Positions 5,352 to 11,054 of a stretch of DNA of 11,054 nucleotides are shown piece by piece (positions within the stretch are counted from its first letter, which is position 1; each line of letters begins with the position of its first letter). This DNA is from CAYWNK01 sp047639615 (GTDB lineage Bacteria > Planctomycetota > UBA1135 > GCA-002686595). Both the position numbers and the translations under genes were made by a program. Where the stretch lies: positions 1 to 11,054 of the forward strand of contig JBLIOL010000185.1 in assembly GCA_047639615.1 (NCBI GenBank), written 5' to 3'. Below the pieces are notes generated by a model. The model was not told the origin of the DNA and did no database searches. It was given only the letters and a program-made list of their open reading frames with translations.

Positions 5352-6740
5352 ATGGTCCCCGAAGAGACGACAGAGGACCCGCGCAAGGTCTTCGAAGCAC
5401 TGCTGGCCACCAGCCACGAGCAGGCCTCGGCCTGGCTCGCCGAGCAGCACCCCGGTGACGCCGCCGACTGGCTGGCCGACGTCGACGCGGAGGATAGCTG
5501 GATCGTCTTCAGCTCGCTCGACACGGAGGCCCAGGCGGAGCTCTTGGAGTTCGCCGAGGACGCCCTCAGGGCCGAGCTCATCGCGCGCATGTCCGCGGGC
5601 GACCTGCGCGAACTGGTGGAGGCGCTGCCCTCTGACGAGGCCGCCGACCTCTTGGCCGAGGCCGACCAGCGCGTGGCCGAGGACGCCCTCGCGGGCATGG
5701 ACGACGAGTCCGCGCAAGAGCTGCGCGAGCTAGCCTCCTACGACCCCGAAACTGCAGGTGGCCTGATGGCCACCGAGATCGTGAGCATCCCCAGCGGCAT
5801 GCGCGTGGGCGACGCGGTTAAGGCCATCCGCAAGGCCGGCGAAGACGCGGAGGAAGAACTCGGCGTCTTCGTCATCGATCCAGCCGGCTGCCCCATCGGC
5901 TACCTGACCGACCGCGCGCTCCTGACGCACCCGATCCACGATCACGTGGACGAGGTCATGAGTCAGGCCTTTACCTTGCCGGTGGGAGCCGACCAGGAGG
6001 AGGTCGCGCGCTCCATCGAGAAGTACGGCCTGCAGGTCCTCGGCGTGGTCGATGCGGCTGGCGTCCTGATCGGCGTCATCTCCGAAGCTGACGCCGCCGA
6101 AGTCGTCGGCGATGAGGCCGAGGAAGACATCGCGCGCATGGTGGGTACCTCCCCCGGCCACCAGCAGACGCGCTTGCCGATCCTCGTGCGCGTGCGCCAA
6201 CGTCTTCCGCTCATGGGGCTGACGGTTCTCGGCGGAATCCTCAGCGCCAAGATCCTCTCCTACTTCGTTGGCGATGACGGCGTGCATGCTGGGGTAGACG
6301 GCAACGCCAGCATTACCGATATCCTGCGCTACCTGCCGCTGATCGTGGGCATCGCCGGCAACGTTGGCGTGCAGTCCTCGACCATTCTGGTGCGCGCCTT
6401 CGCCACCGGCGAGGTCGAGCGCAACCGCGAGCTGCGCGTGCTCGGATCAGAAGTTACCGTCGGCATCATCATCGGCCTGCTCTGCGGCATGGCCGTGTGC
6501 TTGATCTCCTCGCGCATGGAGATGGGCCTCTGGCTCGATCCCTTCGGTGTCGCCGTGGGCGTGGCGGTGGCCGCCGCCGTAGCCACGGCCGCCATCTTTG
6601 GCTGCGTGATTCCCATGGGCTGCCGCCGACTCGGGATTGACCCCGCCATCGTGGCCGGCCCGGTCTTAATCTGCATTTCTGACATCGCCGGGTCGGTGAT
6701 CTACATCGTCACCGCTCAGGCACTGGTCGGATTCGAGTGA
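5352..6740 (+). CDS. mgtE: MgtE-type magnesium transporter/channel
   Basis: A 462-residue inner-membrane Mg2+ channel, close to the usual length of about 450. Residues 10-125 form the acidic, helical MgtE N domain. The junction motif YDPETAGGLMATE is at 130-142. Two CBS domains follow, with GVFVIDPAGCPIGYLTDRALL (171-191) and LGVVDAAGVLIGVISEADA (230-248); in this family they sense cytosolic Mg2+ and gate the pore. The membrane domain (about 285-460, five helices) has the hallmark LPLIVGIAGNVGVQSSTILVRA (328-349) and IDPAIVAGPVLICISDIAGS (429-448). Asp444 is at the position of the pore Asp (D432 in the Thermus protein). The start is the ATG at 5352, with no Shine-Dalgarno. The last four bases GTGA overlap the start of the next gene, so the signal peptidase is probably translationally coupled to it. 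No Mg2+ riboswitch can be fitted into the short upstream gap. Confidence 0.95.
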   Translation: MVPEETTEDPRKVFEALLATSHEQASAWLAEQHPGDAADWLADVDAEDSWIVFSSLDTEAQAELLEFAEDALRAELIARMSAGDLRELVEALPSDEAADLLAEADQRVAEDALAGMDDESAQELRELASYDPETAGGLMATEIVSIPSGMRVGDAVKAIRKAGEDAEEELGVFVIDPAGCPIGYLTDRALLTHPIHDHVDEVMSQAFTLPVGADQEEVARSIEKYGLQVLGVVDAAGVLIGVISEADAAEVVGDEAEEDIARMVGTSPGHQQTRLPILVRVRQRLPLMGLTVLGGILSAKILSYFVGDDGVHAGVDGNASITDILRYLPLIVGIAGNVGVQSSTILVRAFATGEVERNRELRVLGSEVTVGIIIGLLCGMAVCLISSRMEMGLWLDPFGVAVGVAVAAAVATAAIFGCVIPMGCRRLGIDPAIVAGPVLICISDIAGSVIYIVTAQALVGFE

Positions 6741-7882
6741 AGCCCGCCAATCGCAAACGACTGCGCGCCCTGCTCTGGCTGATGGCGCTGCTGCTACTCA
6801 TAGTCTTCGGCGTTCGTAGCTTCGTGGGCGATGTCTACCCCGTGGCACGCTCCTCCATGGAGCCGGCGCTCTATCCGGGCGAGCGCGTCTTCATGCGTTA
6901 CGGCCGCGAAGGCCTCAAGCGCTTCGACCTGGTGGTCATCAAGGACGTTAGTGGGAGTCCGATCGTCAAGCGCGTTGTAGCCATGCAGAATGAGGCCGTG
7001 ACCCTCACTCCCAGGGGCGATCTGCTCATCAATAGCGCGGTCCTGCCGGCAGCAACAGCGCGACCGAAGCCCGTGCTGGTTTTTGACGACCAGCGGCAGC
7101 CGATCGAGGACTACTTCGCACATGGCGGCTCCAGCCTCGATCCCTGGCAGGCCGCAGCCGACGGCATTTGGATCCTCGACGCGCGCGATGTCAGTTCCGG
7201 CGCTAGCGCTGGGCTCCTGCGTTACCGCAAGAACCTGCACGACGACCGCTTCTCGACTGACGGCACGCCCTACTACGGTGATCACGTCGTCGGCGATGCC
7301 ATCATCGAGTGCGAGATACAGCCCCTTGCCCCTGGCGGTATACTGCGCTTCGAGCTCGTGGAAGGCGGCGAGACCTACGAGGCGCGCATCGACATCACGG
7401 ACCTAGAGCTGGTCCACCTACAGCTGCGTCGCGGCAGTTCCGGCCCCTCCGAAGTCCTGGCCGAAGTCGATCTGCCTGGGTTGTTCAGCACCGATCGCTG
7501 GACGGCCCTGCGCTTCTCCAACATCGACAACACGCTCACTCTCGAGGTGGGTAGCGGCCTGCTGCAGGTTTCTTGCCCGCCCAACGCGGCCACGACTCAA
7601 GCGCCCATCGGCGAGCGCGTGCGTCTCGGCGGCGAAGGTTGCCAAGCAAGCTTCCGGGCCATCCGCATCCTGCGCGACCTGCACTACACGGGCCGCGGCA
7701 CCTACGCCGTCGAGCGCCAAATCACCCTAGGCCCCGACGAAATTTTCCTGCTCGGCGACAACTCCGCTGACAGCAAGGACAGCCGCGAATTCGGCCCCGT
7801 CCACCTCGACCAAATTCTTGGCCGCCCAACCCACGTCGTCTGGCCCTTAAGCGCCTGGCGCACCCTCGGCGCGCAAGAGTAG
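6737..7882 (+). CDS. lepB: Signal peptidase I with large inserted domain
   Basis: A 381-residue type I leader peptidase, starting at GTG 6737 inside the end of mgtE. A basic start and one membrane helix (about 10-29) anchor it, with the catalytic part outside. Box B is ARSSMEP with nucleophile Ser40 just before Met41. The general-base Lys is K78 in IVKRVV. The box D/E region is FLLGDNSADSKDSREFGPV (337-355), the GDN...S.DSR.xG signature. It should cleave signal peptides from exported proteins. Unusually, about 180 residues (roughly 140-320) sit between the Lys box and the GDN box. This stretch is rich in beta-strand-like segments (ILRFELVEGGETYEARIDI, WTALRFSNIDNTLTLEV) that recall a concanavalin/LamG-like sandwich. 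Short Gram-positive enzymes have far fewer residues there. Planctomycete signal peptidases can also carry extra domains, to my memory. The pseudopilins in this window would use a different (prepilin) peptidase. Confidence 0.9.
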   Translation: MKPANRKRLRALLWLMALLLLIVFGVRSFVGDVYPVARSSMEPALYPGERVFMRYGREGLKRFDLVVIKDVSGSPIVKRVVAMQNEAVTLTPRGDLLINSAVLPAATARPKPVLVFDDQRQPIEDYFAHGGSSLDPWQAAADGIWILDARDVSSGASAGLLRYRKNLHDDRFSTDGTPYYGDHVVGDAIIECEIQPLAPGGILRFELVEGGETYEARIDITDLELVHLQLRRGSSGPSEVLAEVDLPGLFSTDRWTALRFSNIDNTLTLEVGSGLLQVSCPPNAATTQAPIGERVRLGGEGCQASFRAIRILRDLHYTGRGTYAVERQITLGPDEIFLLGDNSADSKDSREFGPVHLDQILGRPTHVVWPLSAWRTLGAQE

Positions 7883-7927
7883 AACCGAGACACCTGCCAC
7901 CGGCGCTCATCAGCCGGACCAACCACT

Positions 7928-8356
7928 ATGCCTATCACACACACAACCGAAGCCGACAACGAGATGCTCGCCAAACAGATGCGAGTCGCTGACGAGCTGG
8001 TCGAAAAGTTCGGATCTGGAAACGCACTCAACCAATCCCTGGGTGACCTGGATGAGATGCAGTCGGTCATCGACACGGCCGAGCTCGGCACCGACAAGAG
8101 CTACGAGCTGCAATGCCTAGCCATCGCCTTCGGCCAGGTGCTTGCCAGCAACGAGCCCGGCCTAAACTGGGCCATCATCGAGTCCAAGAACGGCCGCGAC
8201 CTAGCCATGCGCTTCGAAGAGACCCGCATGTGCTTCCCGGTCCGAACCTTGCTCTCCCAACGCGTCCAAGCCGGCCAAGAAATCGACCTCAAGGCCATCT
8301 ACGCCCAACTGACCGACAAGCTCGCCGAGATCAAATCCGGTCCCCCGGCGAGATAA
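7928..8356 (+). CDS. DUF3806-like small cytoplasmic protein
   Basis: A 142-residue soluble, acidic protein with no signal peptide or membrane segment. The central part, LAIAFGQVLASNEPGLNWAI (residues about 64-83) followed by SKNGRDLAMRF and CFPVRTLLSQRVQAG, resembles the DUF3806 pattern. In that family a helix LGxxFGxxL precedes a W(V/A)xxxxxxGRDxAlRy strand and a PxxxixkRve segment. The function of the family is unknown to me. The gene lies 45 bp after the signal peptidase in the same direction and probably belongs to that transcript. There is no clear Shine-Dalgarno before the ATG. Compositionally it matches lysC to lepB (coding strand richer in C than G), not the glycosyltransferase that follows. 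Confidence 0.65.
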   Translation: MPITHTTEADNEMLAKQMRVADELVEKFGSGNALNQSLGDLDEMQSVIDTAELGTDKSYELQCLAIAFGQVLASNEPGLNWAIIESKNGRDLAMRFEETRMCFPVRTLLSQRVQAGQEIDLKAIYAQLTDKLAEIKSGPPAR

Positions 8357-8418
8357 ACGCCAAGTAGCAGCCTTCACCATGGGTGTTCCCCTTCCCTCAT
8401 GAGAGATCGGGGCTAGCG

Positions 8419-10008
8419 ATGTCCTCCTCTAGAATCCCTACGACCGCTGTGCTCGGTGTGATCATGTTCCTGTTCTTGGGGCATGTGGCGTACCTCTGGT
8501 GTCCGACGGAGGATGGGTTCATCTCGTTTCGCTTTGCGCGGAATCTGGCGCAGGGGTATGGCTTTGTGTGGAACCCGGGGGAGGCGCCGGTGGAGGGGTT
8601 TACGAACCTGCTGCTGGTGCTGCTTGGGGCGCTGACGTTGAAGCTTGGCGCTGGGCTCGAGTGGGTGGTGCCCTTGCTTACGGTGGGTTCGAGCCTCTTG
8701 GTGATGGGGCTTTGCTATCGCTTGGGACGACGCCACTTGGGGCTGAGTGAGCGGCTGGCGTTGGTGGCGCCGCTGTTGCTCGCGGTGTCGGGGCCTTTTG
8801 CTACTTGGGCTTCGTCGGGGTTGGAGACGAACCTATTCGCGCTGCTGGTTCTGGCGGCGGTGGGGCTTGGGGCGCGGGCGGTGGAGCCAGGACGATCAGC
8901 GGAGCCGCGCTGGGCGTATGCGTGTGCTGCGGCTTCGTTCCTTGGGCTCGCTACGCGCATGGAAGGCGGGTTGGTGTTTGCCTTATTGGTGGGTGTGGCT
9001 TGGTTGCGCATGAGCTGGGCGGAGTTCCGGCGCGCAGGCTTTGTGGGAGCGACGGTGTTGTTCGCGGCGTTGGTGCTCGGGTTGACCTGCTGGCGGGTGC
9101 AGACCTTTGGGTATCCCCTGCCGAATACCTTTTACGCCAAGACTGGCGGCGGGCTGGCGCAGGCGCGGCGGGGCGTGGTGTACGCGGTCTTCTTCACTGC
9201 CTTCTATGTGTTGCCACTGGTGCCGGCGCTGGTGCTTTGGTGGCGCAGGGGCGTTGTGGATGGGAAGGCGCGCACGCCGTTCCTATTGATCGTGTGTGGC
9301 GTGATCCCGGCCGTGTATGAGTGCTACATCGTTGCAGTGGGCGGGGACTACATGGCCATGTTCCGCTTCTATGTGCCGATCCTGCCCTTGGCCTATCTGG
9401 GCTTTGCAGGCTTGCTTGGGATGTTGCCGGAGAGTTTCGCTGCGCGCGGGGTTGGGCGCTTGGCGCTGGGACTGGCTGTTCTTGGAACGCTGGTGCATTC
9501 GACGCCGCTCGAGGCGCGCATCATGCCGGCGGTGCCGCGCAACCACGGCACTTGGCGCGGGGTGGAGTTGGAGCGTTGGCACACGGCGCGGCTGACGGTG
9601 ATTGGCGAGCTGCTCGAGGGCATCAAGGGCTCTAGCGACGAGAGCGTGTTTACGAATGCTATTGGCGCACTCGGTTATCACGCGCGCATGCGAGTGATCG
9701 GGCAGCACGGGCTGGTGGACGCCGCCTTGGCGCACCGGGATGCGCCGGCCTTGGGGGGGGACCTTGGCCAAGGCTTGCCGGGGCATGAGCGCTTTGACCT
9801 GGAGTATTCCCTGGGGTTAGAGCCGACCTACTGGCTCTTCGATCGCGAGTTGACGGCAGAGCCACGGCGCTTGGAAGCTGCGCGACTGCCGGGTTACTCG
9901 GAAGCGTTGATCGCGGCCTTGGAGCGCGAGTACGAGGTGCGCTCGGAGTGGATCGATGACACGCTCAACGGCGAGAGCGGCTACTTCTCGTTCTTGCAGC
10001 GTCGCTAG
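8419..10008 (+). CDS. GT-C type membrane glycosyltransferase
   Basis: A 529-residue polytopic protein. After the first helix (about 9-27) comes PTEDGFISFRFARNLAQGYG...WNPGE.PVEGFTN (29-63). This is the acidic first-loop signature (here E31-D32) of GT-C enzymes that use polyprenyl-phosphate sugars, notably the arabinofuranosyltransferase-like branch. Many hydrophobic helices follow. GLETNLFALL, ATRMEGGLVFALL and GGDYMAMFRFYVPILPL are also typical of that branch. The last 150 residues are mostly soluble (FTNAIGALGYHARMRVIG, LVDAALAHRD). Likely role: transfer of a lipid-linked sugar to a glycan, lipid or protein on the outer side of the cytoplasmic membrane; donor and acceptor are unknown. I chose ATG 8419 because the upstream GTG at 8383 adds an unlikely 12 residues and GAGAG lies at 8401-8405. 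Its coding strand is G-rich, unlike the preceding genes, which hints at a different history. Confidence 0.8.
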   Translation: MSSSRIPTTAVLGVIMFLFLGHVAYLWCPTEDGFISFRFARNLAQGYGFVWNPGEAPVEGFTNLLLVLLGALTLKLGAGLEWVVPLLTVGSSLLVMGLCYRLGRRHLGLSERLALVAPLLLAVSGPFATWASSGLETNLFALLVLAAVGLGARAVEPGRSAEPRWAYACAAASFLGLATRMEGGLVFALLVGVAWLRMSWAEFRRAGFVGATVLFAALVLGLTCWRVQTFGYPLPNTFYAKTGGGLAQARRGVVYAVFFTAFYVLPLVPALVLWWRRGVVDGKARTPFLLIVCGVIPAVYECYIVAVGGDYMAMFRFYVPILPLAYLGFAGLLGMLPESFAARGVGRLALGLAVLGTLVHSTPLEARIMPAVPRNHGTWRGVELERWHTARLTVIGELLEGIKGSSDESVFTNAIGALGYHARMRVIGQHGLVDAALAHRDAPALGGDLGQGLPGHERFDLEYSLGLEPTYWLFDRELTAEPRRLEAARLPGYSEALIAALEREYEVRSEWIDDTLNGESGYFSFLQRR

Positions 10009-10028
10009 ACGCTAGGCGCTAGACGCTA
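10004..10028. repeat. 11-bp direct repeat holding both convergent stop codons
   Basis: GCTAGACGCTA occurs at 10004-10014 and again at 10018-10028, separated by GGC. The first copy contains the TAG of the plus-strand glycosyltransferase (10006-10008). The second contains the TAG of the minus-strand one (10026-10028, read as CTA). Only 17 bp separate the two stops, and no terminator hairpin is evident there. Confidence 0.7.
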
Positions 10029-11054
10029 CTTGCGGCGATAGACGGCAAGCGTGTCGAAGCGTTCGGCTAGGTCGTAGTCGGCCAAGATCCAGTCGGCGAT
10101 CTCGGGGAAGAACTCGAGCTCTTGGGCGCTGTCGCGCGAGTTGCCGATGACCCAGGGCAGGTGGTCGCCGTGTTGGATGACGACGACTTCGGGGCGTGCT
10201 TCGCCGAGTTCGTTGAGTAGCACGTCGCGGTGCTCGGCTTGGCTCCATTGCACGCGCTGGGGCACGTTGTAGATGTAGCGGCTGGCGGGTTTGCGTTCTG
10301 AGCGCGTGTAGAGCGCTGGCTCGAAACCCCAGACGTAGAGGCTGGCGTCGGAGGGTGTGTTCGCGCGGATCCAGTCGGCGGCTAGGCGTATGGGACCGGC
10401 GGGTGAGTCGGGGCGACTGTAGAGTTCGTCGCGCAGTTCGAGTGTGCCGGCGGGGTCGCGCCAGAGTTGCATGCGTACGCCACAGCGGTGCCAGAAGCTG
10501 CGCGGGCCGGGCATGCTGGTGGGGATGGCGCCGGCGAGGATGGCGATGCTGAGCGCGGCGTAGATCCCCATGCCTAGGGAGCTCGTGCGCAGGCGCAGCC
10601 AGAGTTTCCAATAGCCCCAGCCGGCGAGCAGGCCGGCCAGTGGAATCGCGGCGCCGAAGTGGTACTCGAAGAACTTGCCCTGCAAGGCCACGCCTAGGAG
10701 TGAGAAGGCGATCACGCCGAGTACATGCAGGCTGGCCTTGCGCTCGTTCTCGGTGAGCGCCGGGAGGATGGCGAGCAGCACTAGGCCGGGCGCGTGGAAG
10801 GGCGAGAGGCCCAGTAGCCAAGTGCGTGTTGCGCGTAGGAGTGCGCTGGGGAGTTCCGCTAGGCCGATGGAGAGCGAGGTGTAGTTCGGCGTCCAGCGGA
10901 AGAGCGTATCCACGAGCGCGTCGAGGGCGCCTTTGGAGGCGAACCAGATTAGGGTCGTCGCCAGGATGCTGAGGGCGCCGAGGCTGAAGGCGAAGAGCGG
11001 CGCGAGTAGGCGGCGCCGGGTTAAGTACACGGCTACGAGGCTGACTAGGAAGCC
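10026..11054 (-). CDS. C-terminal part of a second GT-C (GT39/PMT-like) glycosyltransferase
   Basis: The frame is open to the right edge, so at least 342 residues are present and the true start lies outside. A GTG at 11030 is internal, because the codons beyond it continue a hydrophobic helix (GFLVSLVAVY). The first half is strongly hydrophobic, with about five membrane helices, including LLAPLFAFSLGALSILATTLIWF, VLGVIAFSLLGVALQGKFFEYHF and AIPLAGLLAGWGYW. The second half is soluble (AADWIRANTPSDASLYVWGFEPALYTRSERKPASRYIYNVP...), resembling the C-terminal domain of PMT_2/GT39-type enzymes. The KFFEYHFGAAIPL segment is common in planctomycete and related members. The catalytic first-loop acidic motif should be in the missing N-terminal part. 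It faces the other glycosyltransferase tail to tail. A role in cell-surface or protein glycosylation is inferred from family only. Confidence 0.75.
   Translation of the reverse strand, partial: GFLVSLVAVYLTRRRLLAPLFAFSLGALSILATTLIWFASKGALDALVDTLFRWTPNYTSLSIGLAELPSALLRATRTWLLGLSPFHAPGLVLLAILPALTENERKASLHVLGVIAFSLLGVALQGKFFEYHFGAAIPLAGLLAGWGYWKLWLRLRTSSLGMGIYAALSIAILAGAIPTSMPGPRSFWHRCGVRMQLWRDPAGTLELRDELYSRPDSPAGPIRLAADWIRANTPSDASLYVWGFEPALYTRSERKPASRYIYNVPQRVQWSQAEHRDVLLNELGEARPEVVVIQHGDHLPWVIGNSRDSAQELEFFPEIADWILADYDLAERFDTLAVYRRK

Noticed and set aside
8383..8418. GTG start at 8383 for the glycosyltransferase
   Set aside because: It adds a short non-hydrophobic leader (MFPFPHERSGLA); the ATG at 8419 sits right before the first membrane helix and has a purine-rich stretch upstream.

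Overview
The window is GC-rich, tightly packed bacterial DNA. A planctomycete-like organism (Planctomycetota) is my best guess. The reasons are a family of short GFSLIE-type prepilin proteins, a signal peptidase I with a large inserted domain, GT-C membrane glycosyltransferases, a LeuA-like enzyme with the motif ETLRDGLQ, and starts that mostly lack Shine-Dalgarno sequences. This placement is inferred from family resemblance, not from a marker gene.

Left part, minus strand (1-2760). It begins with the N-terminal 182 residues of a 2-isopropylmalate-synthase-like enzyme, which runs off the left edge. Next come three tandem pseudopilin genes of one family, each with a prepilin cleavage site G/FSLIE. 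Two are intact, both 190 aa, and offset by exactly 721 bp. The third, most upstream, copy is a pseudogene with a frameshift, an in-frame stop and no ATG in frame.

Mobile-element graveyard (about 2761-3800). A relic of an ISL3-family insertion sequence lies here. Its transposase gene keeps the N-terminal zinc-binding/DNA-binding part and the C-terminal part but has lost the catalytic core. It is also frameshifted in the zinc ribbon, and its N-terminal coding region is interrupted by a 158-bp non-coding element with 21-bp terminal inverted repeats flanked by CTAG duplications (a MITE). Removing the MITE and one CTAG restores the reading frame exactly. To the right is what looks like the last codons of a rhodanese-like gene on the plus strand, followed by several hairpins.

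Right part, plus strand (3977-8356). This is a compact gene row: aspartokinase (lysC-like), MgtE magnesium transporter, signal peptidase I with a roughly 180-residue inserted beta-rich domain, and a small DUF3806-like protein. mgtE and the peptidase gene overlap by 4 bp. lysC and mgtE each have a -10-like box 7-9 nt before the ATG and no clear ribosome binding site, which suggests leaderless transcripts.

Right end (8419-11054). Two polytopic GT-C type glycosyltransferases face each other. The second is open at the right edge, and their stop codons sit in two copies of an 11-bp direct repeat. The G/C balance of the plus strand flips at about 8,400, from C-rich to G-rich.

I did not find a convincing new defence or biosynthetic system. 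The most interesting items are the nested MITE-in-ISL3 relic, the pseudopilin triplication with uneven conservation, and the signal peptidase with an inserted domain. No tRNA, rRNA or CRISPR array was seen.
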